Below, piece by piece: positions 32,367 through 40,922 of a DNA stretch of 64,000 bases. Numbering within the stretch: the first letter of the stretch is position 1; every line of letters starts with the position of its first letter. Position numbers and translations under genes: made by a program. The notes beneath the pieces were generated by a model. It ran no database searches. It was given only the letters and a program-made list of their open reading frames with translations, and was not told the origin of the DNA. This DNA comes from Paenibacillus glycanilyticus NBRC 16618 (GTDB taxonomy: Bacteria > Bacillota > Bacilli > Paenibacillales > Paenibacillaceae), in NCBI RefSeq assembly GCF_004000805.1, contig NZ_BILY01000028.1:1-64000 (forward strand), read 5' to 3'.

Positions 32367-33344
32367 TTAGGGAACAAGAATAATCTTGCCCGTGCTTTGA
32401 CGGCTTTCGAGCAGCCGATGGGCGTCCGCGCCTTCCGCAAGCGGAAAAGCTCTGGGCTGCTCCAGCTTCAGACTACCGTCCCGAAGCCAGCCGAACAATT
32501 CGTCCGCCCGGCGGATGCGGTCTTCACGCGACGTGACATGATTCCATAGATCCCCGCCCGTTAACGTTTTCGACGTATCCATAAGCATTCGCGGGTCTAC
32601 AAAAGCCGGGTCTCCTCCCGCCATGCCGAAGAAAACAACCGCCCCTTTTATCCTCACAGCCGTAAAGCTGTCCATTAACGTAGAACCAACAGAGTCATAC
32701 GCAACCGATACTCCTTCGCCGCCGGTTGACCAGTTCTTTGCCGCATCTACCCAATTGCTGCCGTAGAGCAGCGCTTCGTCGGCACCCGCTGCTAGCGCCG
32801 CTTCCCTTTTCGCTTCGGAAGAGACAAGCCCCAGCACGCGCGCGCCCTGCCGCTTCGCAAGCTGCACGAGCAGCTGTCCGACGCCGCCGGCGGCGGCATG
32901 GACAAGCACTTCGTCGCCCGTCTGTACGCGATAGCTGTCACGGGTCAAGTAATGCGCGGTCATGCCCTGCAGCAGTACCGCGGCCGCAGTCTCGAAGCTG
33001 GTATCGTCCGGAAGCGGTATCGCCTTCTCCGCCGGTACCAGCACCAGCTCCGCATTGGCATGCGGTACATCGCAGAAAGCGATCCGGTCGCCCCGCTTCA
33101 ATCCGCCTGCGTCCGGACCGGCCTCCTCCACGAAGCCCGCTCCCTCGTAACCCAAAATATAAGGCGGATTCCCCGCCAGATGATAATTGCCCCGCCTGCG
33201 GTAAATGTCCGCGTAGTTCAGACCGGCGGCTTTCAGCCGCACCAATACGGTTCCCGGCTTTACCTCCGGCGCGGGAATTTCCCTGTACGCGAGCACCTCC
33301 GGCCCGCCAAACGTTTCAAATACCAATGCCTTCATGCTATTCAT
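32367..33344 (-). CDS. Quinone oxidoreductase-like MDR family protein
   Basis: A 325-aa medium-chain reductase. It has GAGFVEEAGPDAGGLKRGDRIAF (alcohol dehydrogenase-like N domain) and VLVHAAAGGVGQLLVQLAKRQGARVLG (nucleotide fold with AxxGGVG). No zinc-binding cysteine cluster was seen, which fits zeta-crystallin/QOR-type NADPH:quinone reductases. ATG 33344 is supported by a GGAGGC site. It is a single gene between a MerR locus and a membrane protein gene. Confidence 0.88.
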   Translation of the reverse strand: MNSMKALVFETFGGPEVLAYREIPAPEVKPGTVLVRLKAAGLNYADIYRRRGNYHLAGNPPYILGYEGAGFVEEAGPDAGGLKRGDRIAFCDVPHANAELVLVPAEKAIPLPDDTSFETAAAVLLQGMTAHYLTRDSYRVQTGDEVLVHAAAGGVGQLLVQLAKRQGARVLGLVSSEAKREAALAAGADEALLYGSNWVDAAKNWSTGGEGVSVAYDSVGSTLMDSFTAVRIKGAVVFFGMAGGDPAFVDPRMLMDTSKTLTGGDLWNHVTSREDRIRRADELFGWLRDGSLKLEQPRAFPLAEGADAHRLLESRQSTGKIILVP

Positions 33345-33444
33345 CCTGCTGCCTCCGCATACGTGCTTAATATTACTCTTATCTTCCCCGGTTGAAGGTT
33401 AAATCTTCATCAAATTTAAATCGATCATCCGCATTTCAACGCAG

Positions 33445-34149
33445 CTACTTCGTAGCCATCATAATGCTCCCGAAATCGGTTGGATCATCAAAGGTTTTGC
33501 TCGCCACAGCTTTTCCTTCACCGTTGAGAGCTTCAATCTTGTACGGCTTATCCGCTGCAGCCGGAAGGAGGGCATACCAGATTCTCTGCTGTACGCCTTC
33601 GCTAATGATCTTGGCGTTATATTCTCCGGCTGCCTCGCCGCCTACGGTAACTTTGACGCCAGCTACAGCGCTATTCGCAAGCTGTCCGTAAATTATCGGG
33701 AACGGGCCATTTATCCCTTTATACTTCGGTATACTCATGAAGTCTAAAGCTTCATTCTGATCGGCAGCAGCGGAATAGCTATAATTTCCACCATAGACCC
33801 ATTTCCAACCCAGCAAGGTTTTCCGAACGAATTCAAGCCCCAGATTGTTTCCTTCTTTCTGTTCATTCAGCTTATTAAACAGCAGGAAACCTCCGGCAAC
33901 AGGCTCCCGGTAAATGATATGGGTCCTTGCGTCGTTCCTGAATTTCCGAACGGCTTCCTCCGGGGTATTTCCCAGCGGAATTTTAATCGTTCCTGATATA
34001 CCCGACGCGCGCGAATATCTCCAATCCGCGATACCACCGGGCCGGTCATAAGCATACACAAATCCAATAAATAAAACTAAACATACCGCTATAGCAATCG
34101 CCGTTCTCATGAGCCATATTTGTCTGCCCGTTCGTATTTTCGGATACAT
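33445..34149 (-). CDS. Membrane-anchored protein of unknown function
   Basis: I do not recognise this 234-aa protein. It has a short cytoplasmic start (MYPKIRTGRQIWLMR), one hydrophobic helix (AIAIAVCLVLFIGFVYA), and an extracytoplasmic part. The middle is IPLGNTPEEAVRKFRND. The C-terminal third (GQLANSAVAGVKVTVGGEAAGEYNA) looks like a small beta-sandwich. AAGGAGG lies upstream. It follows the phosphotransferase gene by 15 nt and is probably cotranscribed with it. Confidence 0.55.
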   Translation of the reverse strand: MYPKIRTGRQIWLMRTAIAIAVCLVLFIGFVYAYDRPGGIADWRYSRASGISGTIKIPLGNTPEEAVRKFRNDARTHIIYREPVAGGFLLFNKLNEQKEGNNLGLEFVRKTLLGWKWVYGGNYSYSAAADQNEALDFMSIPKYKGINGPFPIIYGQLANSAVAGVKVTVGGEAAGEYNAKIISEGVQQRIWYALLPAAADKPYKIEALNGEGKAVASKTFDDPTDFGSIMMATK

Positions 34150-34164
34150 GATTGCCTCCTTGCT

Positions 34165-35166
34165 TTATGTTTGCGAAGCATGCTGAACCAATCCCGCCGA
34201 GCGGAATTCCTCCAGGAATTCATTCAGCCAGTCCTCGCCGTAATCAAGCGCGCCGGACTGGGTCGGGACGAAGAGGACATCAAGGCTCATGATCCAAAAA
34301 CGCCGGACAAGCACAAACAGCTCCACTGCCTGCTCATCCTTTTCGGAAAAAGGCCTTACGCTACGGTATCCGGCCAGCAAGGCCTGCCACAGCTGCTCCT
34401 TGTTATCGGCGGATTGCCGCTTTCTGCTCCGGACTTGGGCAAGATCGTACGCCCGCCAGCCGGGCGCCGACCACTCAAAGTCAAAATGGGTGTAGCGTCC
34501 GCCCGTCTCAACGGCATTATTGTTGCCATGCATATCGCCGTGGCAGATGCCCCAATCCAGCCCGTCCGCTGCGGCGGAAGCAACTCTATCCTGCAGGGCA
34601 TCGGCATATTCGCGGAGAAATACCGCCGCCGGATGCTCCTTGCCTATATGGCGAATAATGCGCTGCAAGGATTCCTCCACCAAAAACTCCGTATTCAGCT
34701 CCCGGCGCGGAAGCTCTAGCCTGACCCGATCCATCGCCAGATGGAGCTGCGCGGCCGATTGCCCAAATGCGTAACAGCTATCCTCGTCCTGCAGACGGTT
34801 CTCAACGCCTTCCACATACTCGAAAAGAACGGCGATCCGCTCCCCTTCCGGCGCGGCAATAACCGAATAGCGGGTGCCGTCCGCCTTTCTAACCGGCCGT
34901 GCTATCGAAGCTTGCGATCCCGCCAGCAGCTCTTCCAATTGACCAAGAAGCTCCATCTCATACGCGGCTTCTTTCTTCCCAATCTCCTGCCGGTAGATTC
35001 TTAATATATAGGTTCCCTTTTCGGTTTGCACGCGATAGGTATCATTCAAGCCGCGGAGCCAATACACGCATTGGGCCCACGGGCCAAGCTCATACTGCCC
35101 GCTAAGGCCGTTCATCAAATAGTCGGGCGCCAGCACCGAGCTGACAGCCATCGGCTGATTGGTCAT
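34165..35166 (-). CDS. Aminoglycoside phosphotransferase (APH) family protein
   Basis: A 333-aa kinase-fold protein. It has DTYRVQTEKGTYILRIYRQ (ATP-binding strand), ICHGDMHGNNNAVETGGRYTHFDFEWSAPGWRAYDLAQV (catalytic HGD and the metal-binding D, in this case HFDFE). The family phosphorylates small hydroxylated molecules (aminoglycosides, choline, homoserine, fructosamine). The substrate is not decided by sequence. No resistance gene cluster surrounds it. Confidence 0.8.
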   Translation of the reverse strand: MTNQPMAVSSVLAPDYLMNGLSGQYELGPWAQCVYWLRGLNDTYRVQTEKGTYILRIYRQEIGKKEAAYEMELLGQLEELLAGSQASIARPVRKADGTRYSVIAAPEGERIAVLFEYVEGVENRLQDEDSCYAFGQSAAQLHLAMDRVRLELPRRELNTEFLVEESLQRIIRHIGKEHPAAVFLREYADALQDRVASAAADGLDWGICHGDMHGNNNAVETGGRYTHFDFEWSAPGWRAYDLAQVRSRKRQSADNKEQLWQALLAGYRSVRPFSEKDEQAVELFVLVRRFWIMSLDVLFVPTQSGALDYGEDWLNEFLEEFRSAGLVQHASQT

Positions 35167-35312
35167 TTCACATCGGTCCCCTTCCCTATTTCAGTATCTC
35201 TATCATAAACGAGCATCACTTCCACATAAAGGAATTTAATTGTTTTATCCGTTTCTATCACGCTCTCCATCCGTTAAGATAGTAAGAGTAGACCCTACAA
35301 GGAGGGAATAAT

Positions 35313-36164
35313 ATGATCCCTGACCGCAAGCACCTTCGCGGGGATTGCGACAATTGCTTTGGGTTATGCTGCGTTGCGCTCCCTTTTGCCGCTTCGGCGG
35401 ACTTTGCCATAGATAAACAAAGCGGACAGCCCTGCCGCAATCTGCGGAACGATTACCGCTGCGGCATTCATGCCAAGCTTCGTCAGCAGGGCTTCCGGGG
35501 CTGTACGGTGTACGACTGCTTTGGAGCCGGGCAGAAGCTGTCGCAGCATACCTTCGGCGGGCGCAGCTGGCGGGAAGAGCCCCAAGCAGCAAAACTTATG
35601 TACGAGGTCTTTCCCGTGATGTGGCATTTGCAGGAGCTGCTCTGGTATTTAGCTGAAGCGCTTGAGAATCCAGCTGCCCAGCCGCTTCGATCGGAGCTGC
35701 GTGCCGCATGGGAAGAAACGGAACGCCTTACCGGCTTGGATGCGGAAGCTTTGCTTAAGCTGGATTTTGCCGCTCACCGGGCCGAAATGAATACCCTGCT
35801 GCTGAAGACAAGCGAGGTCGTACGGGCTAAAGCACCAAAGTCCAAGACCGATACCCGAAGAAAAAAACCGGTCGGACGCGGTGCCGACCTTATGGGCGCC
35901 AAGCTGCAGAACGCCGATCTTCGCGGCGCTAATTTGCGCGGGTCGTATCTCATCGCGGCCGATCTCCGCGGGGCCGACCTTCGTCATGCCGATCTGATTG
36001 GCGCCGATATGCGGGATACCGACCTGAGCGGGGCAGACTTAAGCGAAAGCCTGTTCCTTACCCAAGTTCAGCTCCAAGCGGCAAAGGGCAATGCGGACAC
36101 CAAGCTTCCGCCCGCGCTTAGCCGCCCCGACCATTGGAGCGGCAAAAAGCCGGCCACGTCCTAA
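35313..36164 (+). CDS. Pentapeptide-repeat protein with N-terminal cysteine cluster
   Basis: A 283-aa protein. The N-terminus contains [10 protein letters not shown] and later [19 protein letters not shown]: a run of eight cysteines within 75 residues that could bind metal or a cluster. Residues of about 185-245 are pentapeptide repeats A(D/N)Lx[22 protein letters not shown] and later DLSGADLSE, forming a beta-helix. A linker rich in K and R lies between them. GGAGGG lies before the ATG. Pentapeptide repeats are linked to structural or DNA-mimic roles. Function unknown. Confidence 0.75.
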   Translation: MIPDRKHLRGDCDNCFGLCCVALPFAASADFAIDKQSGQPCRNLRNDYRCGIHAKLRQQGFRGCTVYDCFGAGQKLSQHTFGGRSWREEPQAAKLMYEVFPVMWHLQELLWYLAEALENPAAQPLRSELRAAWEETERLTGLDAEALLKLDFAAHRAEMNTLLLKTSEVVRAKAPKSKTDTRRKKPVGRGADLMGAKLQNADLRGANLRGSYLIAADLRGADLRHADLIGADMRDTDLSGADLSESLFLTQVQLQAAKGNADTKLPPALSRPDHWSGKKPATS

Positions 36165-36180
36165 GACGAGACCGGCTTTT
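36145..36180. terminator. Convergent terminator between the pentapeptide and SDR genes
   Basis: Stem aaaagccgg / ccggctttt with an 18-nt loop at the end of the pentapeptide-repeat gene. The SDR gene ends at 36195 on the opposite strand. Confidence 0.75.
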
Positions 36181-36194
36181 CTCCCTGCACCGCA

Positions 36195-37013
36195 TTATTG
36201 ATATTGCGCTGCAATCCGTTCCAAATATTCCTCAATCGGCAGCGATTTTCTCATTTCCGTCAATTGATGGGCAGCTTCTCCGACCAATGTGCGGAACTGC
36301 TTGCTTTCTCCCAAGGCCAGACGGGCGATGGCATCCACAATCGTCTGCGGATCATCCAGCTCGCCTTCGGAAGATTTAGCCATCATCCCTTTTACTTTCG
36401 CGGTAATGTCGTCATAATCGGTAATCTCTTCGCTGTGGCCCCAGGCGATCTTGCTCACAAAGTTATTGCCCGACGATCCGCCCTGCTCCACCAGTCTCAG
36501 CTCAATCCCAAGCGGCTTCAGCTCGTAATACAAGCCTTCGATTAAGCCTTCCAGGGCAAACTTGGACATGTTATATAAAGAACCCGTCGGCACGGCTGTC
36601 GTTACGCCCATAAACGAGCTGATCGTAATGAACATCCCCGACTTATTCGCGCGAAAATGCGGGAGCATTGCGCGAATGACGTTAATGGGCCCACGCACGT
36701 TAACGCCGAACTGCCAGTCGATTGTCTCTTCCATCGCCAGCTCCAAGGCGCCATAAGCGCCAACGCCGGCGTTATTGATGACAACGTCAATCCGTCCAAA
36801 AGCTTTAATCGCATCGGCTACCGCAGTCCGGACCTGCTCCACATCCGTAACATCCAGCTTAAACAGCTTCACATTGCTGTACTGCGTCAGCTCCGTCTCG
36901 TTCTCCGGCGTACGCATCGTAGCCGCCACATTCCAGCCCAGCTTGGCAAAATGGATCGCTGTCAGCTTGCCTAATCCGCTGCTTGTTCCCGTAATCAAAA
37001 TCGTTTTATTCAT
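36195..37013 (-). CDS. Classical short-chain dehydrogenase/reductase
   Basis: A 272-aa SDR with TGTSSGLGKLTAIHFAKLGW (TGxxxGxG), NNAGVGA (NNAG) and SLYNMSKFALEG (YxxxK, here YNMSK). SDR active-site Ser precedes it. It oxidises or reduces an unknown alcohol/ketone with NAD(P)H. A GAGGAG site precedes ATG 37013. The upstream region carries an operator copy also found before the TetR gene (37732-37757). Confidence 0.93.
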   Translation of the reverse strand: MNKTILITGTSSGLGKLTAIHFAKLGWNVAATMRTPENETELTQYSNVKLFKLDVTDVEQVRTAVADAIKAFGRIDVVINNAGVGAYGALELAMEETIDWQFGVNVRGPINVIRAMLPHFRANKSGMFITISSFMGVTTAVPTGSLYNMSKFALEGLIEGLYYELKPLGIELRLVEQGGSSGNNFVSKIAWGHSEEITDYDDITAKVKGMMAKSSEGELDDPQTIVDAIARLALGESKQFRTLVGEAAHQLTEMRKSLPIEEYLERIAAQYQ

Positions 37014-37040
37014 TATGATTCTCTCCTCTAATTTTTAGTT

Positions 37041-37064
37041 TTAGATCGAACGTTCATTCTAGTG
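37041..37064. promoter_or_regulatory. TetR-type operator copy upstream of the SDR gene
   Basis: ttagatcgaacgttcattct shares GAACGTTCATTCTAGTG with the site at 37732-37757. Both sit just upstream of minus-strand genes. Confidence 0.7.
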
Positions 37065-37123
37065 AATTCAGAAGCCGGCCATGGAAGACCGCGACAGCGG
37101 AAGCGTGCTCGTCATTGATCGCG

Positions 37124-37705
37124 CTATCCTCTAATTGCTCCCTGCCAGCATATTTCTATCGCCTGCCGAATCCCGGCTTCGGTTAAATCCGAATTGCCCT
37201 GCAAATAACTTTTCACCATGTAGACCATGGAGCCGTAATGCATCTGGACAAGCAGCTTGGGGTCCATTTCCCGGAACAGTCCTTGCTCCATAGCGTCCGC
37301 GTAAAGCTTGTTCATCGGCGCGCACCAGCCGCCGTTATAGGCTTTTTGCTTCACCTCTTCGTAAATATACGGCGAGAAGGAGTACTGCTCGATGAACTGG
37401 AAGCCCTCCGGATACTGCCGGCTGGTCTCGATTACGCGTTCCCAGCCCCAGATGAACCGCTCCCGGATCGTTCCTTCCCGGTTCAAGCCTTCCTGGACGA
37501 ATTGGCCGTTATACGCAACGATAGCCGTGTACAGCTCGTTAATAATTTCTTCCTTGCTGCTGAAGTAATGATAAATGCTGCCCGTCGATACTTTAGACTC
37601 CTTGGCGATAAGCGCCATCGAAGTAGCTTGAAGCTCCTTGCGGATAATGATCTGCAGCGTTGTCTCAAGCACGGCTTTCTGCACTTTGTTGTATTGTTCG
37701 AACAT
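37124..37705 (-). CDS. TetR/AcrR family regulator of the SDR gene
   Basis: A 193-aa regulator. HTH: KAVLETTLQIIIRKELQATSMALIAKESKVSTGSIYHYFSSKEEIINELY, with the typical IYHYF recognition part. The rest is a ligand domain with no further motifs. GGAGG lies 7 nt before ATG 37705. It is likely to repress itself and the SDR gene through the shared palindrome. Confidence 0.9.
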   Translation of the reverse strand: MFEQYNKVQKAVLETTLQIIIRKELQATSMALIAKESKVSTGSIYHYFSSKEEIINELYTAIVAYNGQFVQEGLNREGTIRERFIWGWERVIETSRQYPEGFQFIEQYSFSPYIYEEVKQKAYNGGWCAPMNKLYADAMEQGLFREMDPKLLVQMHYGSMVYMVKSYLQGNSDLTEAGIRQAIEICWQGAIRG

Positions 37706-37731
37706 GTTGCTTCCTCCAACAAGTTAAGATC

Positions 37732-37757
37732 CACTAGATAGAACGTTCATTCTAGTG
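37732..37757. promoter_or_regulatory. 26-bp palindromic operator upstream of TetR
   Basis: CACTAGATAGAAC / GTTCATTCTAGTG is symmetrical except for two base pairs. It lies 27 nt before the TetR start codon. Confidence 0.8.
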
Positions 37758-37830
37758 CAATTATGTACCTTGCGACTGTCGCTGTCAACTGGTAAGGAGT
37801 AGTATGCCTCGCTTTCCGGCAATTACTCAA

Positions 37831-37855
37831 GCTCTAACGAACGTATCGTTAGAGC
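37831..37855. repeat. Perfect 10-bp hairpin of unknown role
   Basis: gctctaacga acgta tcgttagagc has no T run. It lies between the TetR operator region and the terminator of the helical-repeat gene. Confidence 0.5.
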
Positions 37856-37861
37856 CCGCGA

Positions 37862-37905
37862 CAAAAAAAGACGGCTGCCCTAAGCCATTCGGCTTGGGAG
37901 CAGCC
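37862..37905 (-). terminator. Terminator of the HSP90 operon
   Basis: Stem ggctgccctaagcc / ggcttgggagcagcc, with an A run on the plus strand that reads as T7 on the minus strand just after it. Confidence 0.85.
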
Positions 37906-37910
37906 TATTC

Positions 37911-38963
37911 TCATGTTCCGTAAGCGGCCTGCAGGCGTGCAGCCATTTTTTCTTTCTCCCGCACCAAGTCCTCTACGAAGGTATTGCCGTTACGGCGGTT
38001 AAACGCTTGAGCCAGACGCTCGATCTCTTCATCCAGCCAGGCTAAAGTGACGGTCTCCGCCTCGGCAAGCTTTTTCCTCCGTTTGCCCTTGCTCCATTCC
38101 TTCAGGAAAATACGGACGGACAGCATATATTGCAGCCGGTCCCATCCAACCTTGCTGCCTAGACCTAGCCGGATCGTCTGCTCATACAGCTTGACGGCCT
38201 TTGGCATATCCGTTACGGTGAAAAACTGCAGGAAGGTGCCGTATTCCTCCAGATAGGACGGCCCTTTAAGGGCACGGTAGGCTTTTTTCGCGGTCTCCAA
38301 TGCCCGGTCGTATTCCCCAAGCCTAAGCAGCGGCATCATCATTTCGCTGTACGTGCTCTCCGGGATCGATCGGCAGGACAGCTTGCCATCAAGGATAGGC
38401 TTCAGCGATTGGAGCCCTTTTTTGTGATGATTAATCGCAAAATGATAGCTGCCGAACATGTTCTGCTCGCAGGCGCTGCAGTCCGACAACGAATCCCGCT
38501 TCGCCGCTCTCCAGCTCTTGTAGTAATCTGCCGCTTCGGCAAGCTTCCCCTGCCATAGCATGAGACTAACCCGCTTCTGGTAGTAAACCCGGAGACTATA
38601 ACCGTAAGCGATGCATTTTTCCTTAAAATCCTCGTAAATCCGCTCAATCTGCTCCAGGCTTAATTCCGGCATCCGCCACACATACCCAAGCACCCATTTA
38701 TAATGCCACATGATATAAAAGTTCGAATACGCGCCCGGATTCTTCTCGAATTTGGACAAGCACCAGGAGAAGGAGACCAGCATCCGCTCCGGACAACCGC
38801 ATTCCGGTGCCGCATTGGAGTAGTCCATTCTCGCGTGATAAGCCTCTTCTTCCGTCATATACCGGTCGGCGACACGAATCATCTCCTCCAGAACGGCCAG
38901 CTTCTGCTTACCGTCCGGCATGGACCATGTCGAGCGCCTCAGCTCCTGAAAACGGTTCTTCAT
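37911..38963 (-). CDS. Helical (TPR-like) protein overlapping the HSP90 gene
   Basis: A 350-aa all-alpha protein. I see several helix pairs with tetratricopeptide-like spacing: VSLMLWQGKLAEAADYYKSW, MMMPLLRLGEYDRALETAKKAYRALKG and FFTVTDMPKAVKLYEQTIRLGLG (G-x3-A-x-x-x-Y/A pattern). CPERMLVSFSWCLSKFEKNPGAYS lies near the N-terminus. Its ATG overlaps the last codons of the HSP90 gene by 4 nt (ATGA). TPR proteins are classic Hsp90 co-chaperones in eukaryotes; here such a partner role is inference. Confidence 0.65.
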   Translation of the reverse strand: MKNRFQELRRSTWSMPDGKQKLAVLEEMIRVADRYMTEEEAYHARMDYSNAAPECGCPERMLVSFSWCLSKFEKNPGAYSNFYIMWHYKWVLGYVWRMPELSLEQIERIYEDFKEKCIAYGYSLRVYYQKRVSLMLWQGKLAEAADYYKSWRAAKRDSLSDCSACEQNMFGSYHFAINHHKKGLQSLKPILDGKLSCRSIPESTYSEMMMPLLRLGEYDRALETAKKAYRALKGPSYLEEYGTFLQFFTVTDMPKAVKLYEQTIRLGLGSKVGWDRLQYMLSVRIFLKEWSKGKRRKKLAEAETVTLAWLDEEIERLAQAFNRRNGNTFVEDLVREKEKMAARLQAAYGT

Positions 38964-40735
38964 CGGCCGACCTCGGCGTTCCGGTCAAGGCCCATATTCA
39001 TGAATTGGAGCAGCGACTCGTTCATCAGCCTCAGCTCCTCGCTGCTCAGCGGGTGGTTCCCCATTAACAGAGCCTGCGTATATAACAGCTCGATGCTGTT
39101 CTGCTGGAGCTTAAGATCTCCGGATGCGATCGCCTTGCGGACAATCGGGTTATTGTAGTTGAAGCATAGCCTTGCGTAAGGCTTCTCGTACAACTCATCC
39201 TTGATCACGTGTATAACCTCGGCAAACAACGGATTCGCCTGCTCTTCGCTTTCCTCCATCATCTTGAAGAAGTTGACCTCCTGATTAATGTTGAAGAGGA
39301 CGGGAATGTCCGCAGGCTCGAACCATTTGATCAGCGAACGGCATTGATAAGGCGCTAGCAGCCGGTCCGCCAGGTCCAGAAAAGGCTGCACTTCATCCCG
39401 CTCGCTCCGGCCAAGCGATTCGAACCGGCTGGAGAAGCTCAGAATATCGAGCACGCTGACCTGCACCTGTTCGTCAATGGAGGGAAGCCTTCGAATCAGC
39501 TCCAGATCATGGACATAACCGCCGTTGATAACCATCATGTTCTGGGCCTTCGCCACGCGGGCTACCTGCCTGAACTCGTCAAAGCTGGAAGTCACCATAA
39601 TATGACGGTGATTGCGCAAAATATCGGCCATCTTCAAATCGCCGTAGGACGTTTCGAAGCTTAAATGCAGGATAAACAGCTCATACAGCTCATCGTCCTC
39701 GGCAGCCATCGTTTTAAGCGAGGCATAATGAATAAGGACAATCCGTGCGAACAACTCCGGATCTTTGTCGGCGAGTTCGATCAGATAACGCTTGATGCAG
39801 ACGCCAAGCTCATCCCGCACCGCGTAGAAAAGGTCATTTTCCTGGAAGGACTCCCTCGATGCCGTTGGCCGAAGGCTGTTTGTGTTAATGATGCCATTGA
39901 CGAAAAAGGCCCACGACGGCAGCATATTGTTCATTTTGTCCGACAGCAGGACGCGCTTCAGGTACGCCTTATGACGTTTCTCGTCCTGCAGGCTGACGGA
40001 ATAAGGCAATATATAAGCAATCCCTTCCGTGTCTCCGATCAGAGACTTCAGAGGAATAATATCCATCGGCTTCTCGTACTCGCTGTCCTCGATATAGGAG
40101 ATCGCTTCTGCTTTGCCCATTCGCCAAGGAGGAGTCGTATCGTTGATTTGCCGGCTGTCCTTGTCCTCCGTCAGCACGATTGGCGTCTCCAAATATTTGC
40201 CGAACCGCTCGAGCTGCTGGTACATCTTGTACCACTCGGCGTATTCCTCGTATTCCGGCTTCAGCTTCAGATACACCGTCGTTCCGATCGGAACCGTTCT
40301 CTTCAGCTTATTCGTGACATAGGTGCCATCCGGCTTGCCGCGCCATTCCAGCGAATCTCCCTCGAGGGCGGACCGGGTAATGAGCACAATCTCGTCGCTG
40401 ATGACGAAGCAGGACAGAAGGCCAACGCCGAACTGGCCGATATAATCGTCCGCCGCATCCTGATCCGCCTTTTTTGTTGTGCTTCCTATCCGCGCCAGAA
40501 ACTGTTCGATTTCCGATTCCGTAAGACCGATGCCGTTATCCATGAAAGAGATTGTATGCGAGGACGGGAATAGCTCTACCGCTACCTTCCCCTCCGTTAT
40601 ATGTCCAAGTCTCTTTCTCGCCGTCACCGCATCCACCGCATTCTGAAGCAGCTCGCGGACGAATACGCCCGGATCGGAATACAAATGATTGGATAAGAGA
40701 TCAATAATGCCCTGCAGATTCACTTGAAAATTCAT
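38960..40735 (-). CDS. HSP90-family ATPase (HtpG-like)
   Basis: A protein of about 591 aa with the GHKL ATPase domain: IIDLLSNHLYSDPGVFVRELLQNAVDAV (E for catalysis, N-box), SFMDNGIGLTESEI (DxGxG) and IGQFGVGLLSCFVISDEI (G-box). The rest aligns in order with HSP90 middle and C-terminal parts. It is shorter than HtpG (about 625 aa) and diverged in the C-terminal dimerisation region. The ATG at 40735 is chosen; a TTG at 40744 with GAGGTG 5 nt upstream is possible. Confidence 0.88.
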   Translation of the reverse strand: MNFQVNLQGIIDLLSNHLYSDPGVFVRELLQNAVDAVTARKRLGHITEGKVAVELFPSSHTISFMDNGIGLTESEIEQFLARIGSTTKKADQDAADDYIGQFGVGLLSCFVISDEIVLITRSALEGDSLEWRGKPDGTYVTNKLKRTVPIGTTVYLKLKPEYEEYAEWYKMYQQLERFGKYLETPIVLTEDKDSRQINDTTPPWRMGKAEAISYIEDSEYEKPMDIIPLKSLIGDTEGIAYILPYSVSLQDEKRHKAYLKRVLLSDKMNNMLPSWAFFVNGIINTNSLRPTASRESFQENDLFYAVRDELGVCIKRYLIELADKDPELFARIVLIHYASLKTMAAEDDELYELFILHLSFETSYGDLKMADILRNHRHIMVTSSFDEFRQVARVAKAQNMMVINGGYVHDLELIRRLPSIDEQVQVSVLDILSFSSRFESLGRSERDEVQPFLDLADRLLAPYQCRSLIKWFEPADIPVLFNINQEVNFFKMMEESEEQANPLFAEVIHVIKDELYEKPYARLCFNYNNPIVRKAIASGDLKLQQNSIELLYTQALLMGNHPLSSEELRLMNESLLQFMNMGLDRNAEVGR

Positions 40736-40830
40736 ATTGCCCAAACTCTCACCTCACGGTTCATTTCTCGTTTTCCTACTATAAGCCAACAGTACAGTAT
40801 GAATATCGTCAGGAACAAGGGCACTTATAA

Positions 40831-40908
40831 GTATAAAAAAAGAAGCGCGCCAAAGCGCAACTGTAAATACGGTTTTTCCCGTTCTACAGTTGCGCCTTCG
40901 GCGCGCTT
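40831..40908 (-). terminator. Long double-arm terminator after the vanY-like gene
   Basis: Two nested stems (AAGCGCGCC/GGCGCGCTT and GCGCAACTGTA/TACAGTTGCGC) enclose a 20-nt loop. The plus-strand A run at 40834-40841 reads as T on the minus strand. Confidence 0.8.
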
Positions 40909-40922
40909 TACAATAACTTTAT

